Source: Phialocephala subalpina
Lineage: Eukaryota > Ascomycota > Leotiomycetes > Helotiales > Mollisiaceae
DNA: 64,000 bases
Direction of reading: 5' to 3'
Assembly (NCBI GenBank): GCA_900073065.1
Contig: FJOG01000008.1
Coordinates: 1,569,353-1,633,352, forward strand
In this document: positions 1 to 11,000 of the stretch, one piece after another
How the letters are laid out: every line of letters starts with the position of its first letter
Numbering within the stretch: position 1 is the first letter of the stretch
The notes under the pieces: generated by a model
Seen by the model: only the letters and a program-made list of their open reading frames with translations
Database searches by the model: none
What the model was told of the DNA's origin: nothing
Translations under genes and position numbers: made by a program

Positions 1-89
1 TTCAGGATCTTCTGGAACTGGATCCCATATGACCTCGTAACATCCGTCCCGAAATTTAGGCCTTGGTGTTCGTCTCCCTGCGAGAGTCT

Positions 90-1649
90 TTATAATGCAT
101 CCTCACCAATATAGGGACGGTCTTTGTATCCATCCTCAGTTTCACTGTCCTCGATCCTGTCCCTATACTTCTTTCCAGGATGACGCTCCGGACGCGTAAC
201 CTGTCGACTTGGGCGATGCTTTTGCTTTAATACGCTGATCTGCTTTCTTGTAATTGTGGGTTTCATCCTCGCCTCCGCTTGGGCGTGCCAGGTCGAGTCG
301 ACATCTTCGTCTTCATGGTTTTCCGGAGGCAATTCAAAGCCGTCCTCCAAATCGGAATCTTCCTCTAGGACTTCGTCGTCGACGCCTTCTCCGGTCTTTC
401 ATATTACTACCTCCAGCTTCGGAATGACCCAGTGAGGGAGTTCATCCGTTTTAAGTTTATGCAGCTTCCTCTCTGCACGTGCCGCCAGCCAGGAACTCGT
501 TTTGCATATTTAGTTCCTCGCCGTGGTCTCATACAATAGAACTTCCGACAAAGCTCGAAACTTGTTTCTTCGTAATTTCTGGATTGTGGCGTAAGGAGTA
601 ATACCGATAACGATTGACTCGAGTTTGGGAAATTCAGCCCAGACTCGTACTGGCTCCGAGATGAACACACGGAAATCGACGATCAGAAATCGGATATTTT
701 TCAGCCTCATAATATCCCTTTGAACGCGCTGCTGGAGAGGACGAGTGGCATTAAGCTTTACGAATAAGTCGACTAGAATCTTAAAGTTGGTCCAAGCTTC
801 GCTGCGGAGTCCGCCTATGTAGAAATAGTCGTAAAGTGTGTTGAAATAGGCCTCCCATTTCCTTTCACCGTATGTACCCGGCGAAATGAGGGTATACACT
901 CTCTGCGCTATGAAGCGAGACTCACAGCAAACCTGAAGTACTGCCGGGACCGTCATCGTACTATCATAATCATTCTCAGCACCTACCGGACAAGGGCCTT
1001 TCACCAGCTTAGGCTCTGAATATTCTGAGTAGAAGTGTGTGGTTGCTTCGGAATGGTCCATGTAGCATATGTTGTTGATCTTAGAGTTGTTCGTGTGTGA
1101 AGCAAAAGACTATATTCTCCATTGGATTTCGGTAGGCAGCTCTTGAACCTGTCCAAGGCGTAGGCTGGAACGACGGTCTTTCGAGCTTGTTCTATTCCCT
1201 GAGACTAGTAGAGTTAGCACGATGTCCACAACAATGTAGGACTCCGAAAGACATACCGAAATTCTGCTGGCGAAAGGATAATAGATGTCGTTCTGTGATT
1301 CTTCTTCTTCTGCCTCATATGCAGCTTTCAATTCCAGGAGCCTTTGCTCATATTCCTTGCGCCTTCTGTCTCTTTCGAGTTTGAAGATATGCTGCTGTTG
1401 GAAGAGCGCAATCTCTTGTTTCTCTCCTGCCGAAAGTTCTCTCCCATCAGATGCCTCCCATGGAGGGGGTAGTTTCTCTCCAGTTATTGAAATCGGCTGG
1501 AGGATCAATGGATACCATCCCCTTTGGCTCGGAATGCGGGGAGCCGGACATGATGCTTGTGACGGTGAGATGTTATGGTTGAAAGAAGCTCTCGAGATCG
1601 AGAAAACGCGCGCCCTATCGCGATGGCGTCTGGCGGAAACGCGGTGCAC
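90..1649 (-). pseudogene. 2EXR-family protein, disabled copy 1
   Basis: One reading frame runs through the whole interval on the minus strand and is interrupted by three stops: TAG at 1110-1112, TAA at 510-512 and TGA at 399-401. In order it encodes a charged coiled-coil (KEYEQRLLELKAAYEAEEEE), the 2EXR entry motif LPTEIQWRI followed by the first stop, then VLQVCCESR, NTLYDYFYIGG, RPLQQRVQRDIMRLKN and WAEFPKLESI, and an acidic tail with EDSETED. The 2EXR family is a fungal domain of unknown biochemical role with an invariant Trp after the LPxEIxxxI motif, and the first stop sits exactly there. The TGA aligns with an Arg in the neighbouring copy at 2098-3422. The 5' end is uncertain; an ATG in another frame lies near 1552. 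Divergently placed to copy 2. Probably non-functional; a short protein starting at the ATG of 1059-1061 cannot be excluded. Confidence 0.75.
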
Positions 1650-2097
1650 GTGATAGCCTTTGCTTCTAGAAAAGGAGGGAAATGAGGAACGAATTGATTG
1701 AACTTAAGAGAAGTTGTCAGGCGGCCGAACACTAGGAAAAGTTGTTATGGACAGGGGTCTTAACGCACAGGGTAAGACCCTATCACATTATTTCCCTGCA
1801 GCTTCAGCTGTGATTCTGTGCAGAAAACTGTGCACGTGACAGACGCGTCTCTTCGCAACCGAGATTGAAACACCGCGTTCTAGCTTCCTACAACTCAACC
1901 AACACCCATCGAAGCATCGCCGAACAAACTATGGTCAGAGACTCAGGGCACATAATTGGGATGCCGACAATTGGTTTTTTTGTGTCATCTTATGCCGCGC
2001 TCCGCAACATAATCAATCGAGATGCCAAACATGGCGGGCAATGTAGAAAGAAGTTCGCCAGCAGGGGTAATTCTTCACTGTCCGCGAGCGCAATCGT

Positions 2098-3422
2098 CAA
2101 GAATTCAAAGAATATGTCCTGCGGAATCGAGCGGAGTTCGAGTCAAAGATGCGTTTAGTGAAGGACACATTTGAGGCGTCTGAGGAGCAACGCCTGCTCA
2201 GCATAGCTCGTCCTTTAATATTAAAGATGGCGGCAAGTGATGACTTCTGCCCTCGAACTCCCCAATGACGCTGACCACATTCTGCAGGTCTTTGGTATCG
2301 ATGGAGCTTGAAGACAAACCATCCCAGCATATACATTCACAAAATTCCTGGAATTCCCCGTCGAAATCCAATTGAAAATCTAGCATTTTGCGGCCCGATG
2401 GCAAGAACCTAGGAAATATGCAATCAACAGGGCGGAGGATGAGGGGGCCATACCTCCGTATCCGGTAGCACTGGAGACTTTCGGTATCTGCTGGCTCCGG
2501 CAGAATTTATCACTATATCGAATTTGAATGCGACCCAAAACCCGTTCCTATGTAGTGTCCTACACATCTGCCGTACTTCTCGAATCGTCGGGCTCAAAGT
2601 CTTGTCTCTTTTTCAATGCACAGATGCACCAGCTGCGGGACGTGCTCAGCGGTACTATCCAACTCTGTACGACGAATTCTATATTGGTAACGGAGGGTGG
2701 GAAGAATACAAGTTCTCGTTGACCTTCTCGTCAAGAGAAACACGACAAGGCCTCTTGCAAAAAGTGTCCATGAGGATTTTGAGCGTCTGCGTGCGATGCG
2801 CAACCTCATTTTGGATTTGAGGATATTTGCAGCTATTCATGTCGATCTTTGGGCAGAATTCTCCCATCTGGAACGGCTCACCATTGTAATGTATCCGGAA
2901 GAATTCGTCGACGAGTTCGAAGATGAAGATATTTATAACTACCAGCCTTACGGTGCGAAGTTTGTTAGAGCGAAGGCCGACACGAGGTTTAGAAAGCGAT
3001 CCACTTGGATCCACAAGCAAGTAACAAATGCACTTGAAGCAGCCAAAGAGACCCAACCCAATTGGATAACCTTCAAGGTCGAGGTCATGATCCGAGCCAC
3101 AGAGACCAATGAAGATGCTAGGGTTGAGGTCGAAGGCACTGAAGCAAGCATGTCCCCTGGCGCCGATGGCGCCGTCGAGGTTGAAGAATTTGATGATTCA
3201 GCCTGGTACGAACAGTTGAAGTCCAGAATGACCCATCGCGTCAATCAGGCCCAGCTCAGACGATTGAAGCATTGGCATCATCCGAGTCGAAGAGTCACGT
3301 TATTGGATATTGTTTCAAGGGAAGCTCGAGGGAGAAGCCACAAGGAGTACTTCAGCGACAGTGAGACGGAGGACACCGACAGAGACGATTTGGACAGAAT
3401 TTACGAAGGCTATCCCTTGTAA
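2098..3422 (+). pseudogene. 2EXR-family protein, disabled copy 2
   Basis: Paralogue of the 90-1649 copy, on the opposite strand. A coiled-coil-like start (QEFKEYVLRNRAEFESK) lies near 2098. The 2EXR motif FPVEIQLKI is at 2354-2380, followed by TAG at 2381-2383 where the family has Trp, then HFAARWQEPR. Homology then moves between frames: IEFECDPKPVPM (2517-2552), VLHICRTSRIVGLKVLSLF from about 2557, YPTLYDEFYIG up to about 2696, and VLVDLLVKRNTTRPLAKS onward to the stop at 3422. No splice sites explain these jumps, so single-base indels are the simpler reading. The C-terminal half, about 235 codons, remains open and ends in a tail with SDSETED like copy 1. A start at GTG 2697 would give only a fragment. 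Confidence 0.72.
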
Positions 3423-3658
3423 CTCCCTCTAGCAAGGAAAAATTGTTTACGTTGCTATGCATCAACAACGCCAGAGTCACATCCATAGCAGCAGTCATCG
3501 TCTCCTGGTGCTTCCGCTTCCTAAACCTCTTCCTGTTGGAAATATAGGACAGCTTTTCCGCCTCGGTACATAATCCCTTCAGTGCCATGGCTCATTTCGA
3601 GAGACCCGTCTGTGGATAAATATCACTTTCCCGTCTTTGGATGCAAACGACCCTATTT
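3423..3658. other. short spacer
   Basis: No gene recognised. On the minus strand a frame leaves copy A of the tandem duplication and stops at 3579. It shows no similarity I can name to the expected C-terminus of the Zn2Cys6 regulator, which supports truncation of that gene here. Confidence 0.4.
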
Positions 3659-4159
3659 TACCATGGCGTAAGAGCGCTCGAATGTGTTGTATATAGGGGT
3701 TCTCTTGAGGCCTCAAGACAGGCTGAATCCACTTCTCCTTGTCTGCGGCTCGACTTTCAAGATCTGATGCAACGCTTTGCCAGACTTTGGCAACATATTC
3801 GTCGGATCTGAAGAGACCCTCAATGCAGATCCCGTAAACCCATCTCATTTGTCACCCAACTCAAACCCCCTTTCCATTCCGTCGGCAGTGTCGAAAAAAT
3901 TAGCCTCATACCATGGCGTAAGAGCGCTCGAATGTGTTGTATATAGGGGTTCTCTTGAGGCCTCAAGACAGGCTGAATCCACTTCTCCTTGTCTGCGGCT
4001 CGACTTTCAAGATCTGATGCAACGCTTTGCCAGACTTTGGCAACATATTCGTCGGATCTGAAGAGACCCTCAATGCAGATCCCGTAAACCCATCTCATTT
4101 GTCACCCAACTCAAACCCCCTTTCCATTCCGTCGGCAGTGTCGAAAAAATTAGCCTCAT
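3659..4159. repeat. exact 250-bp tandem direct duplication
   Basis: Bases 3659-3909 recur as 3909-4159 with no difference that I can find; the offset is exactly 250. Each copy contains the same minus-strand exon fragment (SDEYVAKVWQSVASDLESR, then RPQENPYIQHIRALL). Identity implies a recent event or an assembly duplicate. Confidence 0.95.
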
Positions 4160-4163
4160 GCAT

Positions 4164-4201
4164 GTCTTAGGAGTGCGTCTGGAGCAATGCACTCCTAAGA
4201 C
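4164..4201. repeat. perfect 13-bp inverted repeat (hairpin)
   Basis: The left arm GTCTTAGGAGTGC (4164-4176) and right arm GCACTCCTAAGAC (4189-4201) flank a 12-nt loop. It starts five bases after the tandem duplication ends, inside the presumed third intron of the Zn2Cys6 gene. It could be a replication hairpin that prompted the duplication or a tiny mobile remnant. Confidence 0.85.
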
Positions 4202-5719
4202 AACCGAAAGAGGGAATAATTCTCCGAGAAATTGACACTCACCTCAGATGTTGTACTGCGCAAGTGCACAGTACCTTCTCTTCTAGCAGCGTATCCGAGC
4301 ATATGTTCGTTGCGTCCAGAGCGTCGAGCGCTTGTCTTACATTCTCATCAAGTGGTTTTAACTTTATGTTCTTCGCACGCCTTGGTATGACACCAAAGCA
4401 TGTATCCTTGAACAGATTACGGTGTTGATGTGCGAGCAGAAAAGCACCTCTGAGTGTTGAGATGGCACCGCATATTATGTCGATTCCCTCTTTCGGAGAG
4501 AGGGGCTTAACACCCGTGCAATGTTTGAATTGAAAGATGGCGAAGAGAAACGTTACGCCGAAGACAGCAGTGCTGTTACTGGTGCTTATTTCGTCTACCG
4601 CTGATCTGAATTTCTCAGACGCTTTTGTTTGATACTTCAAAGCGAGAGGATAATAATTCAGGTGTGTCGCCGGGAAGAAATGAGCTTTATGAAGAGCGGA
4701 TAATCCAAGGATAGCATGCATCAGGAATTCGTGCGATTGTGCTGCTAGTGGCAAGTCGTATTGCCATGCCTGTTTCATGGTAGGTTCATCTGCGACCATG
4801 CATGTAAGTGAAGTTGTTGTCTCGTAGTGGTGTAATAATTCAAGTGTTTCCAGATCTGGCGATGATGGCTGCGGAACAGGACTAAGGCCGAAGACTATTT
4901 CTCCGCTTCGGTACGGCTGGTCATCGCTTGAGCTGCTACTGCATCGATCGTCAGCCAATGACAACTTGGCAGGAAGGTCCCTCGACCTTCGAGCTTACCT
5001 TGGGGAATGCGGGGGGAAGAAGCGCAATGCGAAATCGCAGGCTTCTCCGCGTCTCCTACAATTGCTACATATCGGGCCAGTACAATCACACTAGAATTGT
5101 CAACCTCCTCTTTTTCATGTGCAAGTCAAGCAACTACTTACCCTTACTCGTCTTTTTTTGCACTGCCCACACGCATTCCTCGTCTTCGTATGATGTTTAC
5201 GAGATCCTCCAGCCATCCCGAGCTTCAATATACCCGGAATTTCACACCTTGAAAAACTTCAGATAGGGACTAGTGTATGAGCTGAGCACGTCTTCGGCTG
5301 TCAACCATCGCATGCATCCTCAAGCTTATTTTGATGGGAGACTGATAGTCAAATACTCTCAAATGGACATGCGATCTTTGCTAAGGGTGGCTTAGCAATC
5401 GGTACTCAGACTGTACCGATTGGCTGTTCGCAACCTCATTCTTCGCATTTGGCTTAGTGTACGAGGTGCGCATGCAGAAGCGAGCCCCTGACTGCTGCTC
5501 CACACAGAATTTACGCGTCGACTTCAGTTTGCGTATGCATTGCGGCGCTTCACGGCGTTGAAATCTCGTGTTCCAAAAGGTCGGAGGAGAAGATTAAGGC
5601 CGGTGTCGATTTTGAGGCCGATACCGCCGACTTGAATAGAGCTTTCGCCGGTACGAAGGCGCGCGAGTGCAAATGATGAAGCATACGAGTCACGAGCAGG
5701 CATGCAGACGCAGGACACT

Positions 5720-6110
5720 TGAGGCTACAGCCTTGCACCAAGCATGAGGTCGTGTAGGCAGATGAAGGTGTTTTGCAGGTGCAGCCTTATATCAGGCAGA
5801 GAACTTGTGTCAGGCTGAGGCGCAGCCTTACTAACTTGTGCCTGACTGTAACTTAGCCTAGCGCAAGCTTTCGTGCCTCTTCATACGCTCTTCTCGTCTT
5901 ATGCATAAAGAGGTACCAAAATTTGTGCCTCTTCTAGCTCCAACCTTGTGCCAGGCTGAGCTTGCCATGTTGAGCTTCAGCTTCAACACTTTGTGTCTTG
6001 CTGCGGCCTGGTGCTAAAACTTGTGCCTCTTTCAGCTTGACACGCGGCAACCAGGTACCTGGCTGCAGCCCGAGTTGTGTTAACAGATGAGGGTGTTTGG
6101 GGCTGTAGTC
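5720..6110. repeat. degenerate repeat array around CTTGTGCC
   Basis: The words ACTTGTGTCAGGCTGAG, ACTTGTGCCTGACTG, ATTTGTGCCTCTT, CCTTGTGCCAGGCTGAG, CTTTGTGTCTTG and ACTTGTGCCTCTTTC follow each other at irregular 30-70 nt spacing. The outer segments 5720-5785 and 6063-6110 also resemble each other (CAGATGA(A/G)GGTGTTT). Spacing is too loose for a microsatellite; it may be an old, mutated minisatellite. Confidence 0.55.
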
Positions 6111-6637
6111 TTGTCTACTATGAATAGGTACCTGACTTGATGCCTAACAGGCGTGCTTTCGCGCAAACAAAATGTCTTCGTATCGAGTTTCAAAGCATAA
6201 GTAGAAGTAGTATCATTTCAAAACAATAGGACCATTTTCCCCAGCTACTCTTTACTTCCTGCAGACTTGCTTTACCCACAGATAATTTGGGATGAAAAAC
6301 CTCGATCCCTCATCAAACATGTCTGTCATGCGAGCTATATGACACCGGGACTTCATCTTCTTTCAACATCCAATTGCGCACAAGCAAATATCTCGACCTC
6401 CACAGTAAAAGCAGAGAGTACATGATCTTTGACCGTTATCGTAGCCTGCTACATGTTCATGGTGTGCAGAGCGAGGGTTCGATGGCGGAGGGTTACGTGG
6501 AACTTTCTGTCTGGTCTCAAAATACTCGAGGAATCTCCAAAAAGTAAGATTTCTCTTACTAAAACCAAAAGCCCTCCAAAATGATCGCAATGCCTCTTCC
6601 AAAAAAAATTTCTCGAACGTTGCAAGCAAAAAACACC

Positions 6638-6645
6638 AAAAAAAA
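6638..6645 (-). terminator. Pol III oligo-T terminator
   Basis: Eight T in minus-strand sense, nine bases past the discriminator base of the tRNA-Ser. Confidence 0.75.
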
Positions 6646-6654
6646 GCATTCGGC

Positions 6655-6735
6655 CGACACCTATGAGAATCGAACTCATGCTCCCAAAGGAAACAGCTTA
6701 GTAGACTGTCGCAATAACCACTCTGCCAAAGTGTC
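6655..6735 (-). tRNA. tRNA-Ser, type II, anticodon ACU
   Basis: The minus strand folds as a class II tRNA of 81 nt. The acceptor stem GACACTT pairs with AGGTGTC (one G-U) with discriminator G. The D-arm is GCA/TGC and the anticodon stem ACAGT/GCTGT has loop CTACTAA, giving U33 and anticodon ACU. A 4-bp variable arm (TTCC/GGAG) and T-arm ATGAG/CTCAT around TTCGATT follow. The A box (TGGCAGAGTGG) and B box (GTTCGATTC) fit Pol III consensus, and a run of eight T (6638-6645 in minus sense) follows nine bases after the 3' end. No intron. The usual eukaryotic Ser AGY anticodon is GCU, so this copy has A for G at position 34. Confidence 0.85.
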
Positions 6736-8030
6736 TTTCATTTTTGCTTGAGAATAATCTGCTTATTTAAATCTATATGATGCTTTTTGGTGCGTTTTAG
6801 GAGGTTCGGCGAGCTGAATAGGGAAAGGGTGAGAAAGGGAAGGAGTCATTCGGTCTAGACTTGAATTGTGGCTGGTGAGGCGAGGCTGTAATGGGAAAAT
6901 GGAGGATAGAGAATGTCAGAAGGGAAGAAACTTGGTGTGAGGCGTAAGATGGCAAATTCTGATGAGGAGCAGAAGGAGGGGTTAGGATTTGAGGTTTGAG
7001 GTGTGGGCTTCGGGTTGAGTTGTGAAGGGGGCACGTGACTATGCCTTTCTCCTTATGGATGGGCGAGATTCATTTCATGGCGTGAGAACTTCATGAATAT
7101 TTATACCATGCATTTGTTTTCGTGTGATGGATTATAGAATAGCTAGGTGTAGGGGTGAGGTGGGACTAGAAATCTGCTGCAGCTTTGTCACCAAACATGA
7201 ACCTCACATTTCCTTGATTGCAAATTAATTGCAACTTAGAAGCAGGCATTATGAAACTTAAGCTCTTACTTCCTTCCAACTTAATGACTCTTCGTCATAA
7301 ATTGATTGGGCTTTGAGCTGAGATGTTGTTCATCTTCAAAGGTAGCCAATCATATAATTCATCTGGGGAAGTCGAAAGTCCTTCAAAGCCAGGACAGGTT
7401 TTTGTTGCACATATTAAACTGCTACGGTAGTCTCTAGCGGCAAAATCTTGCCCTGTTTTGTCCTAGCTTCTGGGTGAATGTTCAGAAGTTGAAAGTGACC
7501 AACTACAATCAAAGAAGGCTGGAAAGTCCTCTCCGCATCCAGAACATTGGCAAGTTTCGTTGCACGACGCACGACGCGGAATATCTGCGGCTGCTTGATT
7601 TGGCCGCTACTGCCTCTATCTAGCCTAGACTCTTATGTGGCTCGAGTGAATGCCCTGACCCTGGAAGAGCTTTAAAAGAGTTTCGCTGCATGTCGTACGC
7701 CACGGAAGATCTGCGGCCGCCCAATTTTGTCCGCTACCACCACAATTTGGATTAGTTTGTTACCGATAAGTTGGAGAGGGTCCAGTGAGGTGATGGAGAG
7801 GATGTGAGCACCGAGCAATAGTTGATTTGGTAAGCAAGAGATCCTCTATAGTACAATTGTTGTCATCGACATAAATCTTTCTCCTCCTCCTTCTCCTCCT
7901 CGGTATCGAGCTTCTGCCGAGTACATTCTTCGTTCTTTCCGCCGCTTCAAGGTCGTTCATATGGGTGTCCTTCTGTAGCAAGCTCTTCTGTCTCATCGTG
8001 AGCTAGTCCCTTTCTCCGATACGCCGGGGA
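6736..8030. other. intergenic
   Basis: No gene seen. Two related segments at about 7557-7612 and 7682-7738 share TTTCG(T/C)TGCA, then ATCTGCGGC(T/C)GC and CCGCTAC, an old direct duplication about 125 bp apart. Confidence 0.45.
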
Positions 8031-11000
8031 CTACCTCCCGAAGATATTGTTTCCCCCCTCACCCATACTTGGTATCTGCTCAGAGTTCCCTTGCACACAT
8101 AAGTCTAGATTCCCGGGAAATAATGGCCCAGCTTCAGCCTCGTTCTTCTCCGACCACGTAATGAAAGATAACAAGAATTTCGCGACCAATCTTCCGGAAT
8201 TCTCACGTCCGAAGACGTCGAGACTGACTTCAACGTTGAGGGGCTTGTTGTGCTTTGATAGTAGAGGAGCTGAGGCTTTTAGCTGGGTCAATGGTTCAAA
8301 GGGATAGAAGGGGAACATACAATTTTCAAAGACCTTTTGCTTGATTTCGGAAACCATCGTCATCGCCGCTCCTTCGAAGGGAGGTATACCACCACTTACC
8401 CAACCACGCACAAAAGGATTGAAGCTATGCTGTTCATTCTTGTGTGTACGGTATATCGCGTGGAAGATGTGTGTCAGTTGTCCGAACGGTATGTCTTCCG
8501 TCGCCTGACATGATTTTCGTGGCTCCTCATTTGAGGCTACTTCCTGGTTTCCTGATCTAGCAAACGCGGTTTGCACCACTGCTAGCATTTGAAGACGCTC
8601 AAGGCAGACGCAGAGAACCAACATTGTGGCAAAGCAGACTGGCCAAGTTGATCTATCGCGACTTCGCATGAGTTTTTCCAGCAAGGCAAAAAGTTCCTCG
8701 GCGTACATCATGGCGAGTCGATAGAATATGCCTTTCGTTTGATGATTGAAGAGCCTGGAAGTATATACCTTTTCGGGCTCGGTCACAAACTTCAGAATAT
8801 GCCCAGATTGAGCTGATGAGGTGGAGAACAGTGATGGTCGGGCAGCGAAGCGCAAGGCTAGGCAGAGGAGGAGAGAGTAGCGAATGAGTGGATGGTCCTG
8901 CTCGCATTAGCTCAGATTTGATAGACGATCCCCGGGTATATTACTTGACTCTGCTCGTAAAAAGGTTGCACAGCTGCCAAGACAATCTGCACCAACTCCG
9001 AGGATCGAAGGTTGGCATTGTGTACAGGGAAGTCCGAATCGCGAACGAGAAAGTTTAGCTTCTCCGAGTAGCTATTCGTGACCACGTGCACATCCGAGGT
9101 TCCCCGTCTCAGTGCAAAGGGTAGAGATTCGGCAGCAAGCCATTGTCCGTCTAGGCCGTGATAGAGCTTCAATTCCGGGGCGGCGTCGCTTGGGCGAAAT
9201 TGACTGACGGGCACTGTCATCTCAATCTCTGATCCTACCCATCTAATCACGACTTCCATTGAGTCCGTGACCCATTCTGAGACCCAATTGTCCGTGAGTG
9301 TGGCGACATTCTGAAGGCGGTACTGATCGAACATGAAATCTTGAGTGACTGTAAGCTAATATCCAATGGCAGATACAGTAGGAAACATACCTGGAAAGAG
9401 AAAGGACATGAATACGCTGCTGAAAGTGCCCCTATTACAAAAGCGGTACGTGTGGCTGCCAGTGACGACCTTGTTTTGACATCGCTCACATCGAAATCCT
9501 TCGGAACACTGCTTCTATCAGAGGGCGGTCCATGTCATGGAGACGCCGGCTTCTTACCGGAACCTTCAAGACCCAACAATTCCAACAAGCCCCTAACTTT
9601 CTGACCTCTCGAGACTTCTCTAGGGTTTCTGAATCAAGAGCTCCTCGCCGTCCACCATGACGTCTTGCAACCTGTTCCTCATCCGAATCATGAGGCACAA
9701 AAGTTATCGAAGAGTACCCTCCAGAAGTGGTTGTGCTTATGGGATTGGCATTATACCCATCCGAGGGCAAATTAAATGCCATTCTCTGTTGGTGAGGGCC
9801 CGCATCGGCAGCTGATGGTGGACGATTCGGTAAAGTGCCTTGCTCTTCTGGTGCGCTATCGACCGGGTATAGCAAAACACCTCCGAAATTGCGAACGAAG
9901 CTGTCACGCAACCCTCCTGGTAACATTCCGAATATCTCTCGTCTGGTGTCAATAGTACCAGCATCTTCATGGATATCGCCGCCCACTCTTGTAGGCATCT
10001 TCGAGATCGTATCGATGCCGAACTTTTGCGCTAGAAATCCGTTGAACGATCCATCCGGTAAGGAGCAGGTGCCTAAGCTCAAAAGGAAGTCTTTGGTGCC
10101 CCTAAATCCAAGAGCAGCCCAGGACTTCAAGCGTACCATGCCATGTATCTGTTCGAGAGCCGCGGTAGCCACTGGGTCGTCTCCTTCATATTGAAGCATG
10201 GCGTCAGACTTCGATGACCAACAGAACACGCTGACCAAGCCTTTGTAGGCGCTGGATATCGTGAGTGCATGATCAACAGTCCACGGACTTACCTCCTCGT
10301 AACTATCTCTGATCACGTAGGCATCGGTCAATATAGACTTCGCGATGCTGAATACGAGAAGGGCAAAGAAAGCCGCGAGTTGCGAACTCCCTGTTAATTT
10401 GGCACGACCAGCACATATCTTCTCGAAGCTGCGAAGAAAGAACTCCACATCCTCTTTGAGATCAACCATTACCAGCGTATTAGGCGCACCACGGGTGTCG
10501 AATGGCATCGGACCTACGACTTGGCCAGTAGCTATTTGACCACATAGTCTTTCAAGCAGGTACAGCTCGACGGATTGCCGCAGTATTCTCTTTGCTTGGA
10601 AGAAAATATCCCAGCGCGTCTAGAGTGGTAGTTAGCAAGCATCTTCGTCGATTTCTGGGAAACATACTCGATCATTCTGTGAGCAATAATTCCCAACCCG
10701 AATAAGACTAAACAAGTTGTAGGCAGTCTTCATGAGATATGTTCTATCCATCGAGACCAGTTGTAACACAGCCCATAGGGCCTCATAGTCCACCAGGATA
10801 GCATCAATCAGGAGTTCGTCCATCTCATATTGGTCAAGTGAGATAGCAGAGTGGCTTATGGATTCGCGAATGGAAGTGTTCTCCCAAGTTGAGCTTAAGA
10901 GCATTGCAAACTCAGATCGGGTTTTGATCAAGTGCATAATGCGTTGCTTCTTCTGAAGTGAGACTCGTGACCTTGTCAGAACAAAATTGATGGTTTCGAT

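Larger units (their letters stand above)
3579..5216 (-). pseudogene. Zn2Cys6 transcription factor (UPC2-like), 3' end disrupted
   Basis: Exon 1 is 5142-5216 (25 codons, starting MAGGSRKHHTKTRNACGQC), exon 2 is 4999-5090 and exon 3 is 4243-4938. Their phases agree exactly across GTAAGT...TAG and GTAAGC...CAG introns. Exons 1 and 2 join into a full zinc cluster: CGQC, KKRRVR, CD, PICSNC, RRRGEAC. Exon 3 carries the regulatory region typical of the sterol-uptake-control-like group: LELLHHY near its start, then SHEFLMHAILGLSALHKAHF and FLFAIFQFKHC. A GTGAGT donor follows at 4242. The next exon, in frame after TTCAG at 4058, lies inside the tandem duplication, so it occurs twice and neither copy continues into a recognisable C-terminus. 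Copy B stops at 3820 and copy A at 3579. The DNA-binding half looks intact; the protein is probably truncated. Confidence 0.7.
5217..6654. other. intergenic, repeat-bearing
   Basis: No coding frame that I can support. 5720-6110 holds a degenerate low-order repeat built on CTTGTGCC with CAGGCTGAG or TCTT tails, listed separately. The rest shows nothing recognisable. Confidence 0.5.
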
